In this document: one piece after another, positions 45,175 to 53,755 of the stretch
Numbering within the stretch: position 1 is the stretch's first letter
Layout: each line of letters begins with the position of its first letter
Assembly (NCBI GenBank): GCA_947488175.1
Contig: CANKYO010000003.1
Location: 372,001 to 436,000, forward strand
Direction: 5' to 3'
DNA length: 64,000 nt
Source of the DNA: an uncultured Paracoccaceae bacterium
GTDB taxonomy: Bacteria > Pseudomonadota > Alphaproteobacteria > Rhodobacterales > Rhodobacteraceae
Made by a program: the position numbers and the translations under genes
The notes under the pieces: generated by a model
The model's input: only the letters and a program-made list of their open reading frames with translations
What the model was told of the DNA's origin: nothing
Database searches by the model: none

Positions 45175-46086
45175 ATGAGCATGAATATCGCCCTTGTGGG
45201 TATTGGTAAGATCGCGGTCGATCAGCATGTCCCGTCGATCAGTGCCAGCGGCGACTGGACCCTGGCCGCCACGGTCAGCCGGTCGGGAACCGTCGATGGT
45301 GTGCCCGCCTTCACCGATTTCGACCAGATGCTGACAGAGCGGTCGGACATCCCTGTTGTCTCACTCTGCCTGCCGCCCGTCCCGCGCTATGATTACGCGG
45401 CCAAGGCGATTGCGGCGGGTCGCCACGTGATGCTGGAAAAACCACCCGGTGCGACACTGGCCGAGGTGCAGGCGCTGGACGCTATGGCGCGCGACGCGGG
45501 TGTAACCCTGTATGCCACATGGCACAGCCGCATGGCCAAAGGGGTCGCCCCGGCCAAGGCATGGCTGGCCGATAGACAGATCACTGCGACCCATATCAGC
45601 TGGAAAGAGGATGTGCGCCGCTGGCATCCCGGCCAACAATGGGTGTTTGAACCGGGTGGCATGGGTGTCTTTGATCCGGGCAGCAACGCCTTGTCGATCA
45701 TGACCGAGATTTTGCCGATGCCGGTGCATCTGCGGCAAGCGGAACTCCAGTTCCCATCCAACTGTGACACCCCGATTGCGGCCCAACTGACATGGACCGG
45801 CAACGTCACCGCTGATTTTGACTGGCGACAGGAAGGCCCGCAAAGCTGGGATATCACGGTCGAAACCGACGCGGGCACGCTGGCCCTGCATGATGGCGGC
45901 GCGCGGCTGCTGATCAACGGGGAAGAGGTCGAAGCCGGAGCCGACCGGGAGTACCCCGCGCTTTACGACCGGATGGCGCAATTGGTCGAAACCGGAGAAT
46001 CTGACGTGGACCTATCCCCGATGATCCACGTGGCCGACGCGCTGACGCTGGGCAAACGGATCACCATTGAGGCGTTTCATTTCTAG
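45175..46086 (+). CDS. Gfo/Idh/MocA oxidoreductase, galactose/arabinose 1-dehydrogenase-like
   Basis: 303 residues. N-terminal Rossmann fold (IALVGIGKIAVDQHVP), EKPPG motif and the ATWHSR and WHPGQQWVFEPGGMGVFDPG stretches, which resemble D-galactose 1-dehydrogenase and L-arabinose 1-dehydrogenase. These oxidise the sugar to its lactone with NAD(P). The pairing with a class II aldolase may reflect a sugar catabolic unit. Confidence 0.82.
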   Translation: MSMNIALVGIGKIAVDQHVPSISASGDWTLAATVSRSGTVDGVPAFTDFDQMLTERSDIPVVSLCLPPVPRYDYAAKAIAAGRHVMLEKPPGATLAEVQALDAMARDAGVTLYATWHSRMAKGVAPAKAWLADRQITATHISWKEDVRRWHPGQQWVFEPGGMGVFDPGSNALSIMTEILPMPVHLRQAELQFPSNCDTPIAAQLTWTGNVTADFDWRQEGPQSWDITVETDAGTLALHDGGARLLINGEEVEAGADREYPALYDRMAQLVETGESDVDLSPMIHVADALTLGKRITIEAFHF

Positions 46087-46107
46087 CAGGGCCTGCCAAA
46101 CGTTCCG

Positions 46108-46644
46108 CTATTTGTTTGGGTTTGCTCTCGACCTTTTGTCGCATTCATAGTGCCGGTAGGGGACATCGTAATCGGCCAGAACGCGAAATACCCGATGGGG
46201 ATTGATCCCGGCATTATCCTGCGCAATCACCCGCACCGACCCATCGCGCTGCCGGATTTCAAATGTCGTCTCAATCGTCGTTTCCTTATCGGAACCCTCG
46301 GTTATGGTTTCGATCCGTGCAACCTCTGCAATCTCTGCGAGCGGGATGTCCAACGGGAACTGCGGATGCGAGATTGCCGTTTCCCAAACCAGCCTGTCGC
46401 GACTGACCGATACCTTCCATGATCCCTGCGTCGACAGAATGCGCAGAATTCTGAAACCGGCTGACAGAAAAAGTACCAGCCCAACACATGCCGCAGCCAG
46501 AAATACCGCCTTGGCCCAGACAGGGATATGTGTTGCTGGTTGGATGCCCCAAACATAAAGGACCGGAAACGCGGCACCCAACCCCAGCCCGGTAAGATGG
46601 TAGGCGGCGACGCGGCCGCGTGATGCTGTGACAATCGTGGTCAT
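46108..46644 (-). CDS. Hypothetical two-helix membrane protein
   Basis: 178 residues. Two membrane helices (about 15-37 and 48-70) are followed by a cytoplasmic PH-like tail (SWKVSVSRDRLVWET ... DVPYRHYECDKRS). The frame runs open to 46851, but that part crosses the 11-bp repeat array, so the ATG at 46644 is preferred. No recognised family. Confidence 0.65.
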   Translation of the reverse strand: MTTIVTASRGRVAAYHLTGLGLGAAFPVLYVWGIQPATHIPVWAKAVFLAAACVGLVLFLSAGFRILRILSTQGSWKVSVSRDRLVWETAISHPQFPLDIPLAEIAEVARIETITEGSDKETTIETTFEIRQRDGSVRVIAQDNAGINPHRVFRVLADYDVPYRHYECDKRSRANPNK

Positions 46645-47015
46645 GTGTTCACCGACCGGCAGCAATACCCAACATAATGACAGGATTATGACGCTGGGCA
46701 GTGTCTGGATGTGGGACTGTGCTGGGCTGATTTGTGTTAACGCATCATTTACGGCTGCAGCGTGCGGTTCGTTTACCGGCCGGATTATGGCACAGGGGTC
46801 CGACGCAAGTCCGACGTTTTGCCGACGCGATGCCGATCGCTGTTTTTTCAATAAATGCAGGCCTTAATACTTGATTCGCCACTATGTTGATTGATCCATG
46901 CTGCACCACCCATCGAACGTTGCGCCAATTATTCATAAACTGCCAAAAATTTACCATTTGATAAAAAATGAAACTGTGGCAGGCTATGGATGACAAGCCA
47001 CGACAGGAAGCAGCC
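46645..47015. other. Intergenic region with repeat array and preT promoter
   Basis: This 371-bp stretch lies between a minus-strand membrane protein gene and preT. It holds the second 11-bp-phased array (46798-46838) and, from about 46860, an AT-rich stretch likely to carry the preT promoter. I saw no RutR-type palindrome here. The minus frame is open through to 46851 but lacks coding character. Confidence 0.5.
46798..46838. repeat. 11-bp-phased CCGACG array, copy 2
   Basis: CCGACG hexamers start at 46800, 46811 and 46822, with CCGATC at 46833, exactly 11 bases apart, preceded by GGGGT. Read on the minus strand it matches copy 1 at 24705-24757 but with the ACTTGCGTCGG and CAAAACGTCGG units exchanged. 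Confidence 0.7.
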
Positions 47016-48356
47016 ATGTCCGACCGCCAGAACAGCCAGATGACCCCCGGTATCGCCGCTGCGCGTCTGCCAGCAGATACAATTGCTGAAAACTTCGCGG
47101 ATCTGCACGCGCCCTACGCCCCGCATGAGGCCGCAGTGGCCGCGGATCGCTGTTATTTCTGCCATGATGCGCCTTGTGTAACTGCCTGCCCAACCGGGAT
47201 CGACATCCCCTTATTCATCCGCCAGATCAGTACCGGCACGCCAGAGGCTGCGGCGAAAACAATCTTTGACAGCAACATCTTAGGCGGTATGTGTGCTCGC
47301 GTCTGTCCCACCGAGGATTTATGCGAACAGGCCTGCGTGCGTGAACTGGCCGAAGGCAAACCGGTTGAGATCGGTCGCCTGCAACGCCACGCGACCGATG
47401 CCCTGATGGCCAAACAAAGCCATCCCTATGAACGTGCGCCGTCTACCGGAAAATGCGTGGCCGTTGTTGGTGCGGGCCCTGCCGGTCTGGCCTGCGCGCA
47501 CCGTCTGGCGATGCATGGGCATGACGTGAATATCTATGATGCTGCCGACAAACCGGGCGGCCTGAATGAATTTGGCATCGCCGCCTATAAAACAACGGAC
47601 AGTTTCGCCGCCCGCGAGGTGGACTGGCTTTTGGGCATTGGCGGAATTGACATCAAATATGGTCAGCGACTTGGCGAAAACCTGTCGCTCGATTCATTGG
47701 CCGAAGCCTATGACGCCGTGTTTCTTGGCCTTGGCCTGGGCGGGGTGAATGCCTTGCGTGCCGATGGCGAAGACAAGGATGGCGTGCGCGATGCCGTTGA
47801 TTTTATTGCGGATTTGCGACAGTCCAGCGACCTGACAACCCTCCCTGTTGGGCGCGACGTGGTGGTGATCGGTGGCGGGATGACCGCCGTCGACGCCGCT
47901 GTGCAATCCAAACTGCTTGGCGCCCAGAATGTCACCATTGCCTATCGGCGCGGGCGCGACGCGATGAGCGCGAGCCGTTACGAACAGGACCTCGCCGCCT
48001 CCAAAGGGGTGCATCTGATGTTCAATGTGCAGCCCGTGGCGGTACATGGCAACGGGGCCGTACGCGAGATTGAACTGGAATATACGACCGATGATGGATC
48101 GGGCCTGAAAGGCACGGGTGAGACGGTGCGGCTGAGGGCGGATCAGGTGTTCAAGGCCATTGGCCAGTCCCTGGAAACCGATGCCGAACTGGCACTGAAC
48201 GGGCGCAAAATCGCGGTGACGGGTGCGGGCCGCACCAGCCGCGATGGCGTCTGGGCCGGGGGTGATTGTGCCAGCGGTGGCGACGATCTGACAGTGACCG
48301 CCGTGGCCGAAGGGCGCGATGCGGCTGAGGATATCCACGCCGCGCTTTCCGCCTGA
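47016..48356 (+). CDS. preT: NAD-dependent dihydropyrimidine dehydrogenase subunit PreT
   Basis: 446 residues. PreT feeds NADH electrons to PreA for reduction of uracil and thymine to dihydropyrimidines. N-terminal cysteine motifs for Fe-S clusters (CYFCHDAPCVTACPTG, CARVCPTEDLCEQAC) are followed by an FAD site (VVGAGPAGLA) and a NAD site (VVVIGGGMTAVDAA). The ATG at 47016 has AGGAAG just upstream; an earlier ATG at 46986 is possible. A methyltransferase gene separates it from preA. Confidence 0.93.
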   Translation: MSDRQNSQMTPGIAAARLPADTIAENFADLHAPYAPHEAAVAADRCYFCHDAPCVTACPTGIDIPLFIRQISTGTPEAAAKTIFDSNILGGMCARVCPTEDLCEQACVRELAEGKPVEIGRLQRHATDALMAKQSHPYERAPSTGKCVAVVGAGPAGLACAHRLAMHGHDVNIYDAADKPGGLNEFGIAAYKTTDSFAAREVDWLLGIGGIDIKYGQRLGENLSLDSLAEAYDAVFLGLGLGGVNALRADGEDKDGVRDAVDFIADLRQSSDLTTLPVGRDVVVIGGGMTAVDAAVQSKLLGAQNVTIAYRRGRDAMSASRYEQDLAASKGVHLMFNVQPVAVHGNGAVREIELEYTTDDGSGLKGTGETVRLRADQVFKAIGQSLETDAELALNGRKIAVTGAGRTSRDGVWAGGDCASGGDDLTVTAVAEGRDAAEDIHAALSA

Positions 48357-48400
48357 TCTGTGCTATGCTGGATGCGGGACGAATAGCGCTGGAGGAAGAG

Positions 48401-49231
48401 ATGGAGACGCTCGAAACGCGCGTGGCCGCACATTACACCACGCAAGACCTGCTTGATCGCATTGAAAAAGCCTTGAAAGAACAGGGTGTTGATGTAGCAA
48501 CGGTGGATAACCTCAAACCGGTGGACGAATTCCACACCGGCGGTCTTGAGGCGACGGACGCGCTGTTATCGCAGCTGGATATCACCCCGGACATGCGCGT
48601 TCTGGATGTCGGCTGCGGGCTGGGCGGCACTGCCCGACATATCGTGCACCGCTATGGCGCGCATGTGACGGGCATTGATCTGACCCCGCTTTATGTTGAG
48701 GTCGGGCAGGCCCTGAACGCCCGCGTGCATCTGGACGAGGCCATTGACCTGCATGTTGCGTCTGCCACTGACCTGCCGATGGAAGATGCCAGTTTCGATC
48801 TGGCAACGATGTTTCATGTTGGGATGAACATCGCCGACAAGGAACATATGTTCGCAGAAATTGCCCGCGTCCTGAAACCCGGCGGACGTTTTGCCCTGTT
48901 CGATGTGATGCGCGACGACAGCCCCGATGATCTGTTGTTCCCCGTACCGTGGTCCGAGAAATCCGAGACCTCGTTTGTTGATCCCGCATCGGTCTATCAT
49001 GGTGCAGCTGAAGCAGCAGGCTTGACCCTGCACGGGCAACGGTATCGCCGCGATTTCACGCTGAGTTTCTTTGCGCATGTTTTTGAACGCATGGCAGAGG
49101 CTGGCGGCCCACCGCCCTTGGGCATTCATCTGCTGATGGGCAATACCGCTGGCGTAAAGCTGAAAAACTACGTCGCGAATGTAGAGGCGCGCAGGCTGGC
49201 GCCGGTTGAGATGATATTTGACAAGCCCTGA
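48401..49231 (+). CDS. Class I SAM-dependent methyltransferase in the pre operon
   Basis: 276 residues. SAM motif VLDVGCGLGGTARHI, post-I GIDLTPLYV, and a UbiE/gamma-tocopherol-methyltransferase-like layout (LKPGGRFALFDVMRD). GGAGGAAGAG right before the ATG at 48401 fixes the start. It sits between preT and preA with short gaps (44 and 23 bases), so it is co-transcribed with them. Substrate unknown. Confidence 0.87.
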   Translation: METLETRVAAHYTTQDLLDRIEKALKEQGVDVATVDNLKPVDEFHTGGLEATDALLSQLDITPDMRVLDVGCGLGGTARHIVHRYGAHVTGIDLTPLYVEVGQALNARVHLDEAIDLHVASATDLPMEDASFDLATMFHVGMNIADKEHMFAEIARVLKPGGRFALFDVMRDDSPDDLLFPVPWSEKSETSFVDPASVYHGAAEAAGLTLHGQRYRRDFTLSFFAHVFERMAEAGGPPPLGIHLLMGNTAGVKLKNYVANVEARRLAPVEMIFDKP

Positions 49232-49254
49232 GACGGGCGCGAAAGGAACACGTG

Positions 49255-50559
49255 ATGGCCGATCTCACCACTGATTTTCTGGGGATCAAATCCCCCAACC
49301 CGTTCTGGCTGGCCTCTGCGCCGCCAACGGACAAGGAATACAACGTGCGCCGCGCGTTTGAGGCCGGGTGGGGCGGTGTCGTCTGGAAAACCCTGGGATC
49401 AGAAGGGCCGCCTGTTGTTAACGTCAATGGCCCGCGATACGGCGCGATCTATGGTGCAGACCGGCGTTTGCTGGGTCTCAACAACATCGAGTTGATCACG
49501 GACCGCCCGCTTGAGGTCAATCTGGAAGAAATCGCGCGGGTCAAGGCCGACTACCCCGACCGCGCCATGATTGTCAGCATCATGGTCCCTTGCGAAGAAC
49601 AGGCGTGGAAAGATATCCTGCCCCGCGTGACTGAGACGGGTGCTGATGGGATCGAACTGAACTTTGGCTGCCCGCACGGCATGTCTGAACGGGGCATGGG
49701 CAGCGCCGTGGGGCAGGTACCCGAATACATCGAAATGGTCACCCGCTGGTGCAAGCAATATTACGACAAGCCGGTGATCGTGAAACTGACCCCCAACATC
49801 ACCGATATCCGCAAACCGGCCGCAGCGGCCAAACGCGGTGGGGCGGATGCGGTCAGCCTGATCAACACGATCAACTCGATTACTTCTGTAAATCTCGACA
49901 CCATGTCGCCCGAACCGTCGATCGACGGCAAGGGCAGCCATGGCGGCTATTGCGGTCCGGCGGTCAAACCGATTGCGATGTCGATGGTGTCAGAAATCGC
50001 GCGGCACGAGGAAACCCGCGGCATGCCGATCAGTGGGATTGGTGGGATTACCACATGGCGCGACGCGGCGGAGTTCATCAGCTTGGGCTGCGGCAACGTG
50101 CAGGTCTGCACTGCTGCAATGACCTATGGTTTCAAGGTCGTGCAGGAGATGATCAGCGGGCTGTCACAGTGGATGGATGAAAAGGGCTATACCAGTGTTG
50201 AAGAGGTCGTCGGCCGTGCGGTGCCGAATGTGACCGACTGGCAGTACCTCAACCTCAACTACGTGGCCAAGGCGAAGATCAGTCAGGATGATTGCATCAA
50301 ATGCGGGCGCTGTTACGCGGCTTGCGAGGATACCAGCCATCAGGCGATCGCGATGTCCGAGGATCGCACCTTTACGGTGATTGATGAAGAATGCGTCGCC
50401 TGTAATCTTTGCGTCGATGTTTGCCCTGTCGAAAACTGCATCACAATGGAGCCGATGAAGCCCGGTGAAGTCGATCCGCGCACCGGTAAGGTGGTCCAGA
50501 AGGAATACGCCAACTGGACAACGCACCCCAACAACCCGGGTGCTGTTGCAGCGGAATAG
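49255..50559 (+). CDS. preA: NAD-dependent dihydropyrimidine dehydrogenase subunit PreA
   Basis: 434 residues. FMN-binding dihydroorotate-dehydrogenase-like barrel (LNFGCPHGMSERGMGSA, the VKLTPNITDI strand) followed by a C-terminal ferredoxin domain with two 4Fe-4S motifs (CIKCGRCYAAC, CVACNLCVDVC). It catalyses reduction of uracil/thymine, the first step of the reductive pathway finished by hydA and the amidohydrolase further downstream. Start at ATG 49255 (GTG three bases earlier also possible). Confidence 0.95.
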   Translation: MADLTTDFLGIKSPNPFWLASAPPTDKEYNVRRAFEAGWGGVVWKTLGSEGPPVVNVNGPRYGAIYGADRRLLGLNNIELITDRPLEVNLEEIARVKADYPDRAMIVSIMVPCEEQAWKDILPRVTETGADGIELNFGCPHGMSERGMGSAVGQVPEYIEMVTRWCKQYYDKPVIVKLTPNITDIRKPAAAAKRGGADAVSLINTINSITSVNLDTMSPEPSIDGKGSHGGYCGPAVKPIAMSMVSEIARHEETRGMPISGIGGITTWRDAAEFISLGCGNVQVCTAAMTYGFKVVQEMISGLSQWMDEKGYTSVEEVVGRAVPNVTDWQYLNLNYVAKAKISQDDCIKCGRCYAACEDTSHQAIAMSEDRTFTVIDEECVACNLCVDVCPVENCITMEPMKPGEVDPRTGKVVQKEYANWTTHPNNPGAVAAE

Positions 50560-50611
50560 ACGGGAACCACGGAGCCCTTTCCTCTGTTGTGCAATGGAAA
50601 GGAGTTCCAGT

Positions 50612-50875
50612 ATGACCAAAGACCACGGCCCGTCGATCAAAGATGATGAGACCTACGAGGCGCTGCGCGAAGATGGTGCGTCGAAGGAGAAAGCGGCGCG
50701 CATCGCAAATGCAAAGGCGAGCGATGATCAGTCACCATCCGAAAAAGGTGGCAAGGCAAAGCCGTATGAAGAATGGACCCGCGATGAGCTTTACGAGCGC
50801 GCGCAGGAGCTTGATATCGAGGGTCGGTCAGACATGAACAAGGATGAGCTGATCAGCGCGCTGCGTGATCATTGA
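50612..50875 (+). CDS. Small protein with Rho N-terminal/SAP-like tail
   Basis: 87 residues, highly charged. The C-terminal half (RDELYERAQELDIEGRSDMN) is a Rho-termination-factor N-terminal-like helix-extended-loop-helix; the N-terminal half resembles small DUF7218-type proteins (GPSIKDDETYEALR). Possibly nucleic-acid binding. AAAGGAG precedes the ATG at 50612. Its stop is 5 bases before a pair of hairpins. Confidence 0.75.
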   Translation: MTKDHGPSIKDDETYEALREDGASKEKAARIANAKASDDQSPSEKGGKAKPYEEWTRDELYERAQELDIEGRSDMNKDELISALRDH

Positions 50876-50879
50876 GACG

Positions 50880-50939
50880 CAGACTTTTCGTGACGAAAAG
50901 TCTGACACGGAACAAAGTCTTCGTAACGAAGACTTTGTT
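50880..50939. terminator. Two perfect hairpins between convergent genes
   Basis: Hairpin 1: 11-bp stem, CAGACTTTTCG at 50880-50890 and its complement at 50894-50904, loop TGA. Hairpin 2: 13-bp stem, AACAAAGTCTTCG at 50911-50923 and its complement at 50927-50939, loop TAA. They fill the 67-bp gap between two convergent stop codons and probably terminate transcription from both sides. A T-run is absent. Confidence 0.7.
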
Positions 50940-50942
50940 GGT

Positions 50943-51188
50943 TCAACGATGCACGGTCAGGTGATCCGGAGCACAGATAATAATGAACTGGCCCGCGCAT
51001 TCGAGCAGATGAAACCCACGTTTTTCCACTTCAGCAATCATCGCGTCGCGCCCGACTTCGCGTTCGACATCGCGAACAGCGCGCCTGACGATACCGCCAG
51101 TGCGCGCAGCCTTCGCGCTGAACAGATGATGAAAGAAAGCGGAATTTCCGCCTGCAAAGCGGGTTGTACGAAGCAGTAACTGTCTCAT
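50943..51188 (-). CDS. Small conserved-type hypothetical protein
   Basis: 81 residues. The middle (TGGIVRRAVRDVEREVGRD) and the C-terminal RGFHLLECAGQFIIIC read like a small Roseobacter-group family I have seen without a settled function. Preferred over the overlapping plus-strand frame because its stop lies just outside the hairpin pair, while the plus frame would run through both hairpins. The ribosome site is weak. Confidence 0.5.
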   Translation of the reverse strand: MRQLLLRTTRFAGGNSAFFHHLFSAKAARTGGIVRRAVRDVEREVGRDAMIAEVEKRGFHLLECAGQFIIICAPDHLTVHR

Positions 51189-51223
51189 CCCGCAACGTTA
51201 AACGCGATACGATTTATAGACCC

Positions 51224-51892
51224 TTACCAGCCATCTTCGGTGTGAATTCGTCCTTCCGCCACACCAATCTCCTTCAGCGCGGTGCGGACATCGTCGACCA
51301 TCCCGCCGGGGCCACAAATGTAGAAAGGCTGTCCGGTATCCCCGATCAGATTCCGCAGCATCTCCTTGTCCAGCCTGCCTTTGACATGGGCCGTGTCCTT
51401 TTGATCGGACACGACAAATGTCGTTTCGACACCTGGCATCGACTGCCACATGTCCTGCAGGATGATGTCCTTGTCAGTCTTGTTGGAAAAGATCAGGTGC
51501 GATCCTGATGTCCCGTCTTCCTGTTGTTTGCGCAGAATGGAAATGAACGGTGTGATACCGGCGCCACCAGCAATAAACACACCCGGCCCACGGTCCGCGA
51601 TCGCCCCAAAAGGATCAGCCGCTGTCACCTGATCTGTCATCCCAAGCGTCGGGATCTGTTCGGTCACCCCGTCATGGTCGGGATAGGACTTGATCACGAA
51701 TTCCAGATGTTTGTCATTAGGCCGCGATGTCATGGTGAACGGGCGGCTTTCATCCGTCCACCCTTCCTTTTGCAGGGTCAGTTCAGTCGCCTGCCCTGCC
51801 TGAAACTCAAAACCCTCGGGGCGGTTGAAGGTCAATTGATAGGTGTCGTGCGTCACCGGGGCGATGTCTTGCAGGGTCAGTGTGTAGGTCAT
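51224..51892 (-). CDS. FAD/NAD(P)-binding ferredoxin reductase-like protein
   Basis: 222 residues. The FNR-like fold is clear: FAD-binding RPFTMTSRP, NAD-binding GGAGITPFISILR and the C-terminal CGPGGMV. It should transfer electrons between NAD(P)H and a partner protein that is not in the neighbourhood. GAGGACC precedes the ATG at 51892; a longer in-frame reading to 52369 crosses the divergent promoter and part of the next gene. Confidence 0.88.
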   Translation of the reverse strand: MTYTLTLQDIAPVTHDTYQLTFNRPEGFEFQAGQATELTLQKEGWTDESRPFTMTSRPNDKHLEFVIKSYPDHDGVTEQIPTLGMTDQVTAADPFGAIADRGPGVFIAGGAGITPFISILRKQQEDGTSGSHLIFSNKTDKDIILQDMWQSMPGVETTFVVSDQKDTAHVKGRLDKEMLRNLIGDTGQPFYICGPGGMVDDVRTALKEIGVAEGRIHTEDGW

Positions 51893-52024
51893 GCTATCGG
51901 TCCTCTTGCTGAATAGGTAACGCCCGAACCATCCGGTGGTTCCGTTGACGATTGCGTGTGTGATCTGGTTTGTGACGGTCACTGGGCGCATAGTGCCGGC
52001 ATGCGTTCCTGAAAGAAAACCACA

Positions 52025-52984
52025 ATGACCCTCGCGCCCAACCGCCGTTTTATCCTGAAAGCGCTGGGGGCCGCCGGGCTGATTAGCCTCAGCCCCTCGG
52101 GCCCGCTGCGCGCCGATGGCATGATGCCGATGCGGGCGATCCGCCAGTTTCCGTTGGGTGCAATGACCGTCACCATCATTGATGATGGCAGTTTTTCCAT
52201 GGGGGTCGGCATGTTTGCGGCCAATGCGGGCAAGACGGCGGCAGGCGACCTTTTGGCCAGCTATGGGCTGTCGCCCACCGTGGCGGAAATGCCGTTGCAG
52301 GTGATGCTGGTCGAAACCCAAGGGGTACGGGTGCTGATCGATACGGGCATGGGCGACATCACCTTTCATGGCAATGCCCCCGATAACGGGCGGTTGGTCC
52401 GCTCTTTACAGACGCTGGACCTGGCTCCGTCGGATATTGATATCGTTCTGCTGACCCATGGCCATCCAGACCATGTGGGCGGGCTGACCGCCCAAGGCGA
52501 ACAGGTCTTTGCAAATGCCGACCATCACTTGCCGGAAATCGAACTGGCATTCTGGACCCAGTCGCCCGACCGGGCACCGGTAGCTCTGCGCGAGATGATC
52601 ATCGAATGTCGGCGGCATTTGCTACCGGTGGCGCATCGCCTGCGATCCTACGATGATGGGACCGAAATTGCCCCCGGGATCACAGCAATCGCAGCAACCG
52701 GTCACACCCATGGCCACCATGCGATCATGCTGGAAAGCGATGGTCGGCAATTGCTGCATCTTGTCGATACGGCGGTGCATTACATCACCGGGCTGGAGCG
52801 GCCGGACTGGACGGTCGGCGCGGACATCGACAAACCGAAAGCCATCGAAACACGCAGACGGCTGCTGGCGCGGGCCGCGGATGAGCAGATACTGATCGCC
52901 GGTTATCATTTCCCTTTTCCCGGCGTGGGACGGATCATGCGGATGGGTGACGCATATCGATACGTCCCCGTACCGCTGGTCTAA
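52025..52984 (+). CDS. Metallo-beta-lactamase-fold hydrolase with Tat-like signal
   Basis: 319 residues. The N-terminus NRRFILKALGAAGL resembles a twin-arginine signal. The zinc motif HGHPDH (LTHGHPDHVGG) is followed by further His/Asp ligands (TGHTHGHH, HLVDTAVH). Such proteins include lactonases and other exported hydrolases; the substrate is unknown. Its end overlaps the convergent rutR gene by 4 bases. Confidence 0.87.
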   Translation: MTLAPNRRFILKALGAAGLISLSPSGPLRADGMMPMRAIRQFPLGAMTVTIIDDGSFSMGVGMFAANAGKTAAGDLLASYGLSPTVAEMPLQVMLVETQGVRVLIDTGMGDITFHGNAPDNGRLVRSLQTLDLAPSDIDIVLLTHGHPDHVGGLTAQGEQVFANADHHLPEIELAFWTQSPDRAPVALREMIIECRRHLLPVAHRLRSYDDGTEIAPGITAIAATGHTHGHHAIMLESDGRQLLHLVDTAVHYITGLERPDWTVGADIDKPKAIETRRRLLARAADEQILIAGYHFPFPGVGRIMRMGDAYRYVPVPLV

Positions 52985-53583
52985 ACCCGCAGGATGCTGC
53001 GCATGACATGGTCAAGGAACTGACCGGCCCCCGAAAACGGGTCATCGGTACCCAGAACCGCCCGCACCTGCACATCGAAATCGGCGTAGTGCTGGGTCAG
53101 CGCCCAGATGGAAAAGATCAGATGGTGCGGATCGACATCCGCGATCAGGCCTGCATCCGCCCACCCTTTGATAATCACCGCTTTTTCATCGACCATATCC
53201 TTCAGGTCGGTATGCAGGATGGCCTTGATCCGCGGCGCGCCTTGCAGGATTTCATTGGCAAAGAGGCGGCTTTCGCGGGGGTAATCCCGGCTCATCGCCA
53301 GTTTGCGCCTGGCATAGCCCATGATCTCTTCCACCGGATCGCCATTGCCGTCCAGCGCCTTGAGCGGATCAAGCCAGTTTTCCAGCAACCGCTCCAGCAG
53401 GGCAGTGTGGATCGCCTCTTTGGATGGGAAGTAATAGAGGAGGTTGGGTTTGGACAGCCCCGCCGCCTCTGCAATCTGATCCAGCGTCGATCCCCGAAAC
53501 CCGAACTGCGAAAAAATCATCAGCCCTGCATCGAGAATGGCCATCCGATTGCGCTGCTGAATACGGGTTGGTGTTTTGGTCAT
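52981..53583 (-). CDS. rutR: TetR-family regulator RutR
   Basis: 200 residues. N-terminal TetR helix-turn-helix (GSTLDQIAEAAGLSKPNLLYYFPSK) and a RutR-type ligand domain with the WALTQHYADFDVQV stretch. RutR senses uracil/thymine and controls pyrimidine catabolism. It is divergent from the amidohydrolase gene, with a near-consensus RutR box between them. Confidence 0.88.
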   Translation of the reverse strand: MTKTPTRIQQRNRMAILDAGLMIFSQFGFRGSTLDQIAEAAGLSKPNLLYYFPSKEAIHTALLERLLENWLDPLKALDGNGDPVEEIMGYARRKLAMSRDYPRESRLFANEILQGAPRIKAILHTDLKDMVDEKAVIIKGWADAGLIADVDPHHLIFSIWALTQHYADFDVQVRAVLGTDDPFSGAGQFLDHVMRSILRV

Positions 53584-53707
53584 GCAAATCTCTGCTCAAA
53601 ATGTGGGCGACGTGACTGACGGCGGAGTGTTTCTGCTTTCTTTGGTTGCATCTGCCTATAAGTCGTGCGGAGAACTTGACTGATGCCCCCCCTCTGTTAG
53701 CGTTGTT

Positions 53708-53723
53708 TTGACCGTTTGGTCAA
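53708..53723. promoter_or_regulatory. RutR operator
   Basis: TTGACCGTTTGGTCAA at 53708-53723 matches the published Escherichia coli RutR consensus TTGACCANNTGGTCAA at every fixed position except one (G for A). It lies 33 bases upstream of the amidohydrolase start and 124 bases from the rutR start. Confidence 0.85.
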
Positions 53724-53755
53724 ACCCAGACTGCCCCAGCCACGAGGAGAGAGCC

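Noticed and set aside
46645..46851. N-terminal extension of the two-helix membrane protein
   Set aside because: The extension is encoded by the 11-bp repeat array and flanking intergenic DNA; the ATG at 46644 begins directly before the first helix.
50865..51179. A 104-codon plus-strand frame
   Set aside because: It would run through both terminator hairpins and starts inside the upstream gene; the minus-strand 81-residue frame fits the convergent layout better.
51893..52369. Upstream extension of the flavin reductase frame
   Set aside because: It reads through the divergent promoter and antisense to the metallo-hydrolase; the ATG at 51892 starts exactly at the FNR fold.
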